Position numbers and translations under genes: made by a program
In this document: in pieces, positions 23,117 to 34,309 of the stretch
Layout: the number at the start of each line of letters is the position of its first letter
Position numbering within the stretch: the first letter of the stretch is position 1
Assembly: GCA_014904985.1 (NCBI GenBank)
Contig: MU128985.1
Location: 62,001-126,000, forward strand
Direction of reading: 5' to 3'
Length of the DNA stretch: 64,000 bases
DNA from: Hydnum rufescens UP504
Lineage: Eukaryota > Basidiomycota > Agaricomycetes > Cantharellales > Hydnaceae
Notes under the pieces: model-generated
The model's database searches: none
Told to the model about the DNA's origin: nothing
The model's input: the letters and a program-made list of their open reading frames with translations, nothing else

Positions 23117-23308
23117 CCAAATAAATCACGTGATTCTTACAGGTAACCCGATTGCGCTGTGGTGACGGAAAAATGGCAGTGAAGAACTGGCTCTGGATAT
23201 TTTTCATATTCTTTCTACCATAGGGCGATGTTTGGGATAGTCAGTCTTCACCCCAGTCATTTCCATCTCCCTACGACCTCATCCTCACAAATCATGTGAT
23301 TTATTTGG
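23117..23308. repeat. 192-bp inverted-repeat element
   Basis: The 19-bp arms CCAAATAAATCACGTGATT (23117-23135) and AATCATGTGATTTATTTGG (23290-23308) are inverted copies with one difference, again CG against CA. The interior is not coding. The left arm resembles 3478-3509. Confidence 0.5.
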
Positions 23309-23730
23309 TGCCTTAACAAACAATACAGCTAGTGAAGTCATCCGCATGACCTCCGAAACAGTCAGCCTGCATCCATGGCAGGTCTCTGCTGGTGTAGGTG
23401 TGTGAAAATTGCCGCAGGCAATTTGGTGCGTGAGAACCTGGCACCCAGCCCGACTGTGCTCCCACAACAGACGAAGGTGCAAACCATAGTCGGGGCAGGG
23501 GCAGGGAGAACACGGCACAGCTATCACCCACAACAGCCAGAGTCTGATAGGCACATCTTAGATTTAGAGTTGACAATACTCATCCTACTCAGACACAGCC
23601 TAGCAATAACCAGCCACTTATTAAGGAGACTCAAGCTCGTGGACATGGGCCCTGCCCTCTACACCCTGCAAGGCATGATAAAAAAAAAAAAAACTACTTA
23701 GCCAATGGGCCAGGAAAATCTTCCACAGCT

Positions 23731-24250
23731 GCCTACAGCACACAAAGGTGTGGGAAATTTTGCCCACCAAAGGACGGACACAAAATCCTCCACTCTGCCT
23801 CCCTGAGAAGAGAATGAGAAAGAAGCCATGCCAATCAACAGATGAGCACAGCCCACCTGCTGCCTACAGCATGCAAAGGTGGGTGAATTTTGCCCCCAAT
23901 GGACTGACACAAAAACCTCCACCCTGTCCCCCTGAGATGAGAATGGGAAAGAAACCATGCCATCCACTTAATGAGCACAGCCCACCTGCCGCCTACAGCG
24001 TGCAAAGGTGTGGTAAATTTTGCCCACCAATGGATGGACACAAAATCCTCCACTCCATCTCCCTGAGACAAGAATGGGAAAGAAACCATGCCATCAACTG
24101 ATGAGCACAGCCCACCTGCCACCTATAGCGCACAAAGGTGTGAAAATCTTGCCCACCAATGGATGGACACAAAATCTTCCACTCCACCTCATCGAGGTGA
24201 GAATGGGAAACAAATTGTGCTGTCAACCAACAAGCACAGATCATCTGGAC
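23731..24250 (+). repeat. Tandem repeat, about 130-bp unit, four copies
   Basis: The unit begins GCCTACAGC..GCAAAGGTG and includes TTTTGCCCACCAATGGA, GACACAAAATCCTCCACTC and GAGAATGGGAAAGAAACCATGCC. Copies start at about 23731, 23863, 23991 and 24121, so unit length is 128-132 bp. The copies are diverged but clear, and CpG is rare in them. All three plus-strand frames run open for part of it, but this looks like a by-product of the repeat rather than a gene. Confidence 0.85.
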
Positions 24251-24880
24251 TAAAGCCACCTGGCCCCTGACCAAACCTTGTCTACACCACCAAGATGGGC
24301 GATCATGACACGGCCAAGGAGAGCAGGCACTTACCTCAGCCAATAAGGAGAACCACTCGCCACCTAGTGACCTCAGGCCCCACTAAGAATCACAACAAGG
24401 GACACAAAGAAGAGCCAGCCAGCTAGGAGAAGGAGCCCAAAAGGAAAAGAAAACAGGGCCTCCCCCAGGCTCTGCTGGCCGGGACAGTGAGGCTGTCGAG
24501 ACACGACGAAACGAAGCGGAAGCAAGGTTTCGGCGGTTTCGGCTCCTTCCTTCACTAGCCTGCGTGCGTAGTCCTCGTGCCTCGGACTACAACTTGGAAT
24601 TTGGTACCCACCTCCGTCTATTCAAAGGGGTCCCAGACTACCGGCGACTTGACTTGCGACTTGAGTCGGCTCGAGCCACACATTGTTGCATTCATTTACT
24701 ATGGAGTCGTAGGAACAACTCGACTTGCAACTTGGGTCGGCGCGAGTCGCAAGTCGTGGCAACACTAGCTGGAGCGGAAGCTTCGTGCCCGCGCCTTCGG
24801 AACTCCCCATTCTGCCAGACCTTCAGCATTAGCTGAGGTCTGGTCACGAGACGGGCAGTACTGCCGGATACCGGCTAAAG

Positions 24881-25490
24881 CCGCGCCACACTATTACGTA
24901 ACAAGATCGTCTCATACCAGGTGCATGTGGATTATCTTTTTGGGTCCCCCCTTTCGAATCAATCTGCTTTGGTTGGTCAGTGTGTCCCTTCAGATGACAA
25001 CTTTCTCAGAGAGATAGAGTCAGACCCTATTTGGATCCAGTTCCCTAATATGAACCAAGCAGTCCAAAGTTGAACCTCCCCAAAGCTTAGTCATCAGAAC
25101 CTGGGACCCCACAGTTCAGGTTCGGGTAAAAAGGGCTCTGAACCGCAGTGAACTGAGCCTTAGCACTACTGATGACAGATGAAGACAGAGGGAGTTCATC
25201 TGTTCCCATGCCTCCAGGGAGATGGGCTTTGTCTCCCACCCTTGATCCTCGCTCTTTTGCTGCTATGGCAGAAGTGAGTGTTGCAGCCTCCTGGACCTGG
25301 TCTAACTTCTATAGAGAGGTTACCTCTCCTAATTCTCCGTAAGTCAGCCTGTTGAATACATGCAGTGGCATAATAACGGAGACTTTTGGGAGGCTGCATG
25401 CATTTATGTCAGGGGACGTCCGAGACATTGCATGCTACAGAAACACGGTTGGGATAGTTTATATATTGTGTCCTTACATTCCAGGCGGCT
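24881..25490. other. No recognisable gene
   Basis: This is spacer between the repeat mosaic and the kinase gene. Its right end may hold the kinase promoter or a first exon I could not define. Confidence 0.4.
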
Positions 25491-25492
25491 GA

Positions 25493-28067
25493 ATGAACTT
25501 CCAGTACCACTATCTGCTCATGTGTATCCACATCCGGAACCAGGGGGTGCCAATTGTCTGGTTGCTGGTGGAGAAGGCAGCCAATAAGCCGGGTATAATC
25601 CAATTCTCCACCGACCGTTCCAAGCTCTGGAAACCAGGCGATGATGATATCATGGCCACTACATTTACTACCCTGGATTTCTTTCACATCATAGACCTTC
25701 TCAATAATGTAGCCACCACGACTGGGATGGACTCTAGGTGGTGCGTTGGCGTCGTCGTCGGAATGCTTCATGGAGGCTTCGGGGGATCTTGGGTCAAACC
25801 CCCCTCACCGGACTGGCTCAAGGTCACCCTCAATCTTTTCGTAAGGCACGCTGCCACTACGGAATCCGTGGAGCGCGAATTTTCTATCAAGCACCATAGT
25901 ACGAAAAAGATCTCACTCGGGGAACCGGAGACATGGGGAAACGAGTCCGCTTCCCTATCCCAACCACCGAGCTCAAAACAGGATGGTCCTGAGGGTGCTG
26001 ATTCAAACCTAGCAGGCATGAAAGAGAAAATAGCACATTGGCTTCGCACCAACCTCATGGGAGGAACATCTCCAAGGATCTCGCCCAATGCGAATGGTGC
26101 AGTACCTCCTGCTACGACCGACACTGAGAAGAATGGTGGTGACCAACCTCGAGGTCGCGAAATTAATCGCTCCAATGTACTCGCCTCAAAGTCCATCGAA
26201 TCCCCGACACCCTACCATCCACATCGTCGTTCAATCTCCCGAACCGGGAACCCCTTATCTGGCCAAACCGATGAGAGGCGCCCCTTGCAACCCACCAATC
26301 CATCGTTAACTCCCACTCGTCCTAAACAGGCTTCCACCGGAATAGGCGAAGCCACCTCCATTCTGCAACGTGTTGTGATTACGGCTCCTTCCGCGGGCGC
26401 TTCGGGACAAGGCCACAAGCTAGCCCATCGTTTACCAATCCCCCACCCAGCCGCCCCGAAACCCCGAACTTGACTGGCCGCATTGTTCGTTTAGGCTCAA
26501 CACCCATGGCCAGAGGAGGGAACTCCTCAGTCTGGAGAGGCACCTTGCTCCCCGCCACCTCCGACGACCCTCACCGAACTCTTCAGGTGCCCTTTTTAAT
26601 TAACCCTCGGAGGGTGCATGTACTAACAGCCGATGCCCCAGGTCGCCCTCAAGGTGCTTCATGCTTCATATACGGATGAGTTGACAGTCGAACGGAAACT
26701 CCACAAGGTAATTTTATCTGACAGTTACACCATGGATCTTCTGTTCACGATAGGTGTAGCATCTGCATGTAGAAATGCGGATATGGGCCCAATTGCGTCA
26801 CGAGAACGTGGTGAGATTATTAGGCCATACTGAAGAACCTGAAGGGCCCGGTCTCGTTTCAATCTCATACCTTCATGGTGATGTGCTGAGCTTTCTAGCG
26901 AAGAATCCAAGTGTCAATCGGGAGATTATTGTGCGTTTACGTATACTTTCACTTGACTATGGGGTGCATCCCCAACTGAGCTTGATCTTTACAGTGTGCC
27001 GATGTTGCGCTGGGATTACAATACTTGCATGAACACAAGCCTCCGATTATACATGGCGACCTTAAAGGGGTATGGTTGAATACACAGAGCGGTGATGATT
27101 CGCTGATGGATTGATACGCTCAGCGGAACGTGCTGATCGATGCGGAAGGAAGAGCGAGTATTTGTGATTTTGGACTGTCCATAATTCTTGATGGAGAACC
27201 TACTGGCTATACGTCATCAAACTTCGGCGGGACATTGCGATTTCTGGCTCCCGAACTTCTGGACGAACGCACTAGAACTGTGCAGACAGACATATATGCT
27301 TATGCATGCACTTGCATTCAGGTGGGATACATTGTTGCCATACCTTGTGCTCTGTCTCTGACTTTTAGTCGGCATTCAATGTAGATCTTGTTTGACCTGG
27401 GCCCCTATCACCTACTATCCGAAGAAGCACGCGTTATGCGTGCTATATTGGATCCTGGTCACCCTCCCTTTGCACCATCGGACGAGGAGGTCACGTTTCC
27501 TTCAGTTTTGCAAGTCTTAAAACGCTGCTGGTATCACGACCGAGGGAGTCGGCCACCGGTGAAGTTAATCATCGAGACTCTGCAGCGCTGCTTATACCGT
27601 ATTTATCAAACAAACTTGAGCGTCCACCAAGGAATCGTGCGTGCTCTCTCTGGATAGTACTCTACTGGATTATACCCCTAGATTGTTGGTTTACAGGGGA
27701 AGCGTGTTCGATTTATGTGCCTTCCTGGCGTTGGCCAAGCAAAGCTGATGTGGGTCGACGACGATAGACTGAGCATTGTGGTGAAGTCTTCCACCTCATT
27801 CCACCAAGTCCCGATTTATCAGCGCTATCGTTGGGAATTGATGGATAGGCAGAACCCCGAGGGTGCGTTGTGCCTTACTTTCTAACCGAAGTAACAGCTG
27901 ATAGGGTATTAGTTGATTCGGTGGACGGTTCCAATCTCTCGGGGGGGGATGCATCATCATCGAAGAGCCCTCCCTACGTCTCAAAATGGATGGACTACTC
28001 TGTGAAATTTCGCCTCCCCTACTCGTCGATGGTGTCCTTCAAGTCCTACCACGAAGCCTCCTCGTAA
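25493..28067 (+). CDS. TKL-like serine/threonine protein kinase
   Basis: A multi-exon kinase gene. The N-terminal 320 or so residues (25493-26473) are low in recognised domains and rich in Ser/Pro/Thr. The kinase domain begins LTGRIVRLGSTPMARGGNSS (glycine loop). An intron is removed at about 26587-26640 to give the VALKVLHASY lysine motif, and then RIWAQLRHENVVRLLGHTEE. Next come ADVALGLQYLHEHKPPIIHG and DLKG; here the HRD motif is HGD, making it a non-RD kinase. An intron follows, then RNVLIDAEGRASICDFGLS (DFG) and GTLRFLAPELL (APE). A later exon ends with RCWYHDRGSRPPVKLIIETL. A frame after two more short introns (GKRVRFMCLPGVGQAKLMWV, then DRVLVDSVDG) reaches a stop at 28067 and may be a C-terminal extension. 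The start codon and the junction between the N-terminal region and the kinase domain are uncertain. Substrate is unknown. Confidence 0.72.
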
Positions 28068-29230
28068 ACGGTATAATGGATACTGGGATGAGAACTGATA
28101 CTGGGGCTTTTAATGGGCGTATCGGAGTGCCCCGTGCCCGCTGGAGGTCGAGTCGAGTCACCGGGATTCTAGCCGCAATCACCATCTCCTTACGACCGGC
28201 CGTCATTTTCTGGCTTATTCATGGGATTCATGTTGTTTATGTATGATGTATCTATGCGGCTACGACTGTACATATCGATTCCGGACAGATGTACATGTAC
28301 AACTTTTGAAGGAAGGAAGGAAGGATATCAAATGGGCATTATACTCGGATAATTTACATTTGATGCGAGAAATCAACCATGCGGAATCGAAGATTTCGGA
28401 ACATTGAACGAAGCAAGAGTCTCGAGGACGGTGAGAAAAAATGAGCCATACGAAGTAGACATTCCTAGCAGCTTCTTTAGTCAAGTTCCGCACACTCCGC
28501 GCAGATTAACTTGCGTGCTGTCTGTGAACAGAACCCTGGGGGCTGCCGGGGATAGAGAAAACTGCAGAGGGCATCAAAGAAACGCGAGGGGACGCACCTA
28601 CTGTTCTCCCCCCACCCGCCCGCGTGTGGCCTAGGTGTGGGATCGATAAATGATGGGTTTGTACCAGATCGTACTTGACGGTCATCCCCCTGATCTACCC
28701 CGCTCTGTCAATCGGGATCCAAGGGGAGGGCATCCACAAAACGCTTCCCAACAGCCTGGGGGCACCGGAGATTCACATGGCCATTCCATAGAGAGGATTC
28801 GCCTGGTTTTTGCAGTTGTTCACGATTCTCGACACCAGAGTCTGAATCAGCCGACTCGGAGCTGTGAGGGTTAGCGTTCCATTGCCTGAAAATATTGTCA
28901 GTAAGTATTCAAGACCGAGTGAGAGAAAGAAACAGGGAAACATGGTGGAGGTAAGATATTTTCTGGCCCGGTCGACACCATTCATCCTGAGTGGGAGAAA
29001 AGAAAAGGAGTTCCAGAGTCATATCATCTAGACACAATTGAAAGCGCAGAGTTTAACGAAAGTATGTAGCTGGCGAGCTCGTGGGGGAAAGGACATATTG
29101 CATGTAATAATCTCACCTGGTTGTAGCTAGGCACCTTTGAAAAGTCCAGTGTGCAGATTTTTCTCCTCCTGCTGCCCGAGATTCGTGCCAAATTCTTGGG
29201 ACGCCTCAAAACCGGTGGTTCGCCCATTCA
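28068..29230. other. No recognisable gene
   Basis: Only short overlapping frames with no domain signal are present. A GGAA-type short repeat occurs at about 28308-28325. The first part probably includes the 3' UTR of the kinase gene. Confidence 0.4.
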
Positions 29231-29650
29231 TCAGCCCCAGTGAGTTCGGACTATCAGTTCATACTGAATGAGTAGTTTGGAGCTCAGCTCCAATCTCATC
29301 TGAGGGCCGTTCAGCGTGACGGGTGACCTGTGAGAGCTTGTCTTGGCAGTGCTCTCGCTAGCTTTAGTCTCCAAATAACTCGAAGGTGGGCTTTGTATCG
29401 TAGCTATATGCACGCAATGCACTGTGCCTCGAGCCGAGCCAGTACACAGGGTCTCCCCCCGCACCCTGCGACCAGGATGCAATCTCCTCCAATATAGCAG
29501 CGCGAGACATGGCGAGGGTGCATCCTTGCGGCCAGAGTTATGGGACGCATGCAAGGGAGTGCTGAAGAAGGCGTCAGGAGACCCTGGTGAGTCTGGAGGC
29601 AATAATCAGAGACAAGGAATCAAAATTGATCGAGGGATGATTATCTAGAG
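29231..29650 (-). pseudogene. NLR (NACHT) gene scrap
   Basis: The minus strand reads DSPGSPDAF followed by HNSGRKDAPSPCLA, matching DSPGSPDAF..HNSGREDAPSPCLEGT in the NLR at 21.1-21.2 kb. Just beyond, the nucleotide similarity continues through the region that encodes ILEEITSW and the start of the P-loop exon before fading. Only the segment before the Walker A motif survives. The 30.6 kb repeat lies on its upstream side, as at the 21 kb NLR. Confidence 0.75.
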
Positions 29651-30615
29651 GTAGGCTCCAAAAGCCAAGTCAAACCGATAGACGCTCCTCGGGAGAGACC
29701 GCCGTCTTTGCCTTTCTTCGACCCGGATACTATACATTATCGGGTACTTGCCGCGAAGTCAGAAAAAAGTTCTTGCACAAGCTAGAGAGCTCAGATTGTG
29801 CTCAACTTGGTAGAAACATAGTAAATGATACTCTACACAGGCTCTAAAAATTAGGGAGGGATATATGGAGAATTGAGTGTGTTGGAAGGGATCCGCGTCA
29901 AGCGGTCATTTCGGCAATGGCAAGTTCATGATATCGGGTAGTTGCCGCCATTCCTTTCCACCACATGACACCAATAGAACCCTCGCTGCACCTTTATCTA
30001 GAGTATTTCTGAGCTTGGAGACATGAGCCAGAGGGGTGGTGGACCTGGATATATCACTATCTGGTCTATCATGTATTGTACTTGTCCAGACTCAATATAA
30101 AATCCCATTAAGCTCATATGGGCTCCTAGCCATCGAGGTCTTGACCCCAATTGAGGCCATTGGCAAGGGAAGTGATGGGGGATTGATTATATCTGGGATG
30201 GGACTGCAGGTGGCAGTAATTAGGCATGAGGTTGTTCTGGTGGCAAGCCGCTCACATGATCCTTCAGAGATTTACAACCCCAATTCACCGCCAGTATGAC
30301 TGGTATTTTATTTATGACTTGCTAGAAGGGTAGTCCATAGCTCAAAGACAATATTCTCCCAGGGCAGTGGCTTGTTGACTTGCTAAAGCACTTCCAGTGA
30401 TTCAAAACCATTAAATTCTCATGATTTTCAAGAGTAATGTACTGTAAAGAAGCGGCAATTTCATGATTTTTCGAGTTCTCTTTGCACAGAGCCCTAGATA
30501 TATACTGCCTGCACCTAAGTGCCGGATATGGGCCGCAACGGGCGAGAATTGAAGGGGCTAGAGGGGTCGCGGCAAGTACCCGATCACGGCAACGGAGGTG
30601 ATAACTAATAGTAGC
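29651..30615. other. No recognisable gene
   Basis: This is decayed sequence. Its left end shares words with the flank of the NLR at 21.5 kb. Nothing else could be identified. Confidence 0.4.
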
Positions 30616-30619
30616 GCCG

Positions 30620-30830
30620 ACCGACACATGGAATCCAATCAACTGTTGTCGTATGGTACTACTTGGATCTACTGAAAGAGATTTCCGCGGACGACTGATG
30701 CAGTATGGGCTTACAATATTCGTAAGAAGCATAATCAGACAATAAATCTCCTGTTTTCTCAACGTCCAATTGGTCACGAACGGTGAGGTGAGTCAGGTGA
30801 CTAACCAATCACCGTCGGGGCTCACGTTCT
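30620..30830 (+). repeat. NLR-flank repeat, copy 2
   Basis: This is the direct copy of 21680-21865, with many substitutions. See that entry for shared words. Confidence 0.6.
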
Positions 30831-32192
30831 ACCGCGACCTCATTCGCGTTCGAAACACTGAGTCCCGTTTCTCGAACCTGCACGCTTTATGGTTACCAAA
30901 AATATCTAAACAGAGCGACAGTTATTTGCTGGGATAGTGTGCGAGTATACGCAAGAGGTTCATGCCTCAAGAACACCGGATCTTTCGGTAATCCACGCTA
31001 ATGCAACACGATGGTCCCGTCTGAATCTTGCGACGCTATGTCTAGCGGGATAAAATTATGACTGTGAAATCGAAGACCGGAGAGAATCTGACAGATTGCC
31101 TGCACACTTTCCAAGCGAGTGTGTACACAATACACACATTCTCCGCGACACCTGGAGCCTGAACCTAAGATCAAAATTGATGAAGATGAAGGTAGGCCCG
31201 GCACGAGAAGATTAGCCCGAGTATTTCGATCTTCAAGCACGTTCCATTTGGGGTCCTCTGGGAGAGTGCTCACTGCACAGTGACCGATGCTAAATCAGCG
31301 ACTGAACGCGTACTGGATCTGTGGGCGTGGGACACTAAAGACGAACCACAGTATACCCTACAGTACCTCAGCCGAGACGAGATCCGTTTGAGCGAGCACA
31401 CAGATGGTATGAGACCCTAAGATATGAACCCCGCAGCTAGCACGCAGTGCAGAAAAACTGGCAACATCCACAGCTGCGGTGAATCCCTGGCTTCGGGTGG
31501 GGGAACGTAGCATGTGGGAATTTAGGGATTATCATATAATTTATCAAATGCACCAAGGGAGCATCGTAGCTAGGCGTGTTGGCCACAAGGGTCTGGAAAG
31601 AAGATGTAGAATATCACAGGTCACAGTTGAGTAAGCCCAGTTGAGATAGAGGGAAAACACCGAGTACAGAGCCTAGTTTTGGTTGTTGTAACGTGAGGTA
31701 GGCTCCGAATTCTTCTGCAGACTATGACTTCCTCCTCCCTGCAGTCCACACCGCTGGGAAGGGGTATCGTATCGTCCTTGGGTGTGATGACCACGTCCAT
31801 CAGGGACGCCTTGCGGTACACTGTTGCTGCGCAATTTCACCGGCCACTTACCGAGCGGACTTTCTCAGAGTGGGAGCCGAGTGAAAGCAGTTTGGACATG
31901 TACCAGATGCCACTGTTCGCAAAGTCCTGCTCCGGCGCACACGTATCAGGGGAGACGAGGTCGCGACGAAATCGAGTGTGATATCTTTGAAAGAACAAGA
32001 AATCCTCACGCCTTAGAAAATGTAATGAGTCGCACTGCTCCAAGCGACAGGGTTGCAAAGATAACGCCGTGCCATCGAGGATCCACCTTGGCCAGGTTCA
32101 GGTAACATGTCTGGTCTGGACCACCTAAACACCACAATCATAGGCAGGGGAACCCAACCATTATAATCGAGGAAACTTGCCATCATCAGAGA
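30831..32192. other. No recognisable gene
   Basis: Several short frames occur on both strands (for example 30998-31273 and 31621-31981), but none shows a domain, a signal peptide or a consistent splice chain. Confidence 0.4.
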
Positions 32193-32636
32193 TCATCCAC
32201 TGGTCGACACTATCCTGCCCTCGGACTCAAGCCTCGACCATATCGAAGACAGCAAAACAAGCCAACTGAGAGGGATGCGGTACGACAAGAAGTATAGGAT
32301 AGTGGCATAGGTAGGTGGTTCGAGAGCCTTGGAGTCGACGGTTTTGTTAGAGCCATGACGATCACTAGGGAAGCGTCTGGCCTCCTTTATCACATGGCAA
32401 AGGACGTTGACCCATATGGCCGCAGTGTTTATCCTCCGTTCGTATTGATCCTCCGAACCACCCATCAATGCGTTGACGAAGTAACGTCGAAGGGTCGTGT
32501 AGGATTCCCCCATATGCACCCGTTCGGGGGTGAGAACATCATTAGAGTGTGGTGACCAACCTTCCAAGATGTCATAGATGGGGCGTCTGAAAGCATAGAG
32601 ATCGGCCCCAGACGATGTGTGATCTTCGTCAAACAC
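32193..32636 (-). CDS. Hypothetical protein or gene fragment
   Basis: A 147-codon minus-strand frame begins MFDEDHTSSGADLYAFRRPI and includes VHMGESYTTLRRYFVNALMG. Near the C-terminus there is a hydrophobic stretch (YATILYFLSYRIPLSWLVLL), possibly a membrane helix or translated intron. I recognise no family. It ends about 80 bp before the left edge of the 32.7 kb duplicated block. Confidence 0.3.
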   Translation of the reverse strand: MFDEDHTSSGADLYAFRRPIYDILEGWSPHSNDVLTPERVHMGESYTTLRRYFVNALMGGSEDQYERRINTAAIWVNVLCHVIKEARRFPSDRHGSNKTVDSKALEPPTYATILYFLSYRIPLSWLVLLSSIWSRLESEGRIVSTSG

Positions 32637-33331
32637 GAGAAGACCACAAATACCATGAAAAGAAATCCATTCGAGTCGATATTCAGAGCTCCCGAGGCAG
32701 CCAGCAAATTGCCTGGTCGTTAATCACGTGATGACTGAAAGGTGGGAGTCGCTCAGTGTGAGGCTGGTTGAAAACCTGCCTAGTGCCGATGTGCCTTGAG
32801 GTGTGTGCCCGCTTTCTCTTTTGGCGTGAGTCATTCCTTTGCCTTTGGATCCCGGTGTGCACTCTTTCCTGTAATTACTCACTCCAAGCTTGGTTCTCTA
32901 ATAATGACGGTTACAGGCGTCTCCAGGTCCCGGCAAGCTTGAGTGCATTTCTGATACATATATGCACGATACATTTACAATTTGCGTAAAGGTTATACCG
33001 ACATCTTCAGGCCCTGAGGGTGTTGTTCTCGTTTCTAGAGACGACTTGGATAGATACTAGACGACACCCTTGAGCATCGGTGCCAGAGGCGGATGATCCC
33101 TGCGTTACCATTGTTAAGCCTTGTTCTCCTTACAGTAACACGACCGGATAATACTCGTCCGATGATTGATTAAAAAGTGCTCGCTTTGTTGAGATTTACA
33201 TATGCAGAAGCGAAGGAAGTGCTAATGAGGAACGAAAAAAAGGGGGAATGGATACCGCGGCAGACTAGGAAAGGGGAGTTTGTGAACGGCCTACTATGGC
33301 TCCAGCAACCATTCACGCCACATTAAAACGC

Positions 33332-34109
33332 TCAGTTGAAGTGGAGGTATTCAATTCCCAACCTGTGCCCCGTATCTTCCTCCGGGTGTACCGTAATAGC
33401 AGGCGCCGCAGTAGTCCCGGGCGCGAAGTAATACTGCTTGCTCCACGTCCCTTCGGGCGCCCCGATCATGCCCAGATAATAGTTGGCGATCTCGAACCCG
33501 GTCTGAAGCTCGACGATCGTGAAGAATTGGGTCTCCTGACTGCTGTTGTCGGCATAGGAGCACGCCTCGGCCGTGAGGAACTCGTGTCCCGGCTCGACCC
33601 ATCGTCGCGTCACGCAGAGCACTGGATGGTTAACAGGGGGGTCGCCGTACGCGCGAATGTGACCGTACCATCGGTTACGGCCGTCAGGCTTGTCGTAGGA
33701 GGGGAATTTCATGTAGGTCGAGTTGCAAGCCTCGCTATTATTGTGAAAAGAGGGATGTTTGGGATTAATAGGGGTCAGTGTCGTCGCGGCTTGGTTCAAG
33801 ATCGTACAGACGGAAATCGAAGACTCACAATCCGAAATTATCCCCCTGGAAAGGAAAAGAGTTGATGAGGACCAAGGGATTATCACCAGGGCTCGCGGAG
33901 CTGCCGATGGCAGCAAGCGCGTTAGAGAGGGTGTAATTGGATTCGATACCGGGCAATGAGGTCGGGTTCTTCGTGCTGTTGTGGAGGTATAGGTATTGAG
34001 CACCATTCAGAGGTATGGTACTGCAGTGCACTGAGGGACTGCGTTCCACTGGAGAGGCTAACGTGCCACCAACGAGAGAGATTCCGAGAGCGAACCAAGA
34101 GGTATACAT
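33332..34109 (-). CDS. Small secreted protein, copy A
   Basis: A two-exon gene for a protein of 227 residues. Exon 1 is 34109-33829, the intron (GTGAGT..AATAG) is 94 nt, and exon 2 is 33734-33332; the lengths sum to a clean frame. The N-terminus MYTSWFALGISLVGGTLAS is a typical signal peptide. The mature part has several N-glycosylation sequons (NST, NYT) and four cysteines. Exon 2 includes KFPSYDKPDGRNRWYGHIRA and VLCVTRRWVEPGHEFLTAEA. The Cys/Trp pattern hints at a beta-trefoil-like extracellular protein, but I cannot place it in a family. A TTTATAAA box lies about 40 bp upstream of the start codon. Compared with copy B it lacks two residues (DPPVNHP against DPPGGVNHP). It may be an effector or a wall-associated protein; this is speculation. 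Confidence 0.78.
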
Positions 34110-34143
34110 GCGGAACTATGATGGGAAGTTGGGTCCCCCCTGT

Positions 34144-34153
34144 CCCTTTATAA
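34144..34153 (-). promoter_or_regulatory. TATA box of secreted-protein gene A
   Basis: The near-palindrome TTTATAAA sits about 40 bp upstream of the start codon at 34109 and is conserved in copy B near 36998-37005. Because it is symmetrical, it could also serve the chimeric frame that starts at 34310 on the other strand. Confidence 0.5.
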
Positions 34154-34309
34154 ACCTCGCCGGGGCTAGGGGTATCGCGTTCAATGCATATTTTACGTCC
34201 GCACGGGTGCACTAGGTGATGCATATATGACGCGGCGTTAATTCCAGATTTCCAAGGCAATTGAAATAGGCAGAGTAAGCTTCTACTGCTAATTTGGAGT
34301 GGAATACAG

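Larger units (their letters stand above)
22200..24880. repeat. Foldback-like mosaic of inverted repeats
   Basis: Segments 22225-22340 and about 24745-24880 are inverted copies of each other. Both contain GGAACTCCCCAT, AGACC..CAG, GTCTGGTCACGAGAC and CAGTACTG read on opposite strands. Within this lies a second, shorter inverted pair at 22332-22370 and 22921-22959. The word GGCAACACTA or its complement marks three boundaries (about 22239, 22964 and 24758). The whole looks like nested or partly deleted foldback / MITE-like elements. No transposase is visible. Confidence 0.5.

Noticed and set aside
23835..24343. Overlapping frames on both strands, suggesting a repeat protein
   Set aside because: Explained by the 130-bp tandem array; neither strand has a coherent start or conserved domain.
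28650..29230. Possible extra exons between the kinase gene and the NLR scrap
   Set aside because: No motif or consistent splice chain could be found.
33296..33865. 189-codon plus-strand frame with a matching frame at 36140-36787
   Set aside because: It is antisense to the secreted-protein gene, which has a signal peptide, clean intron phases and a TATA box. The duplicate simply repeats the antisense frame.
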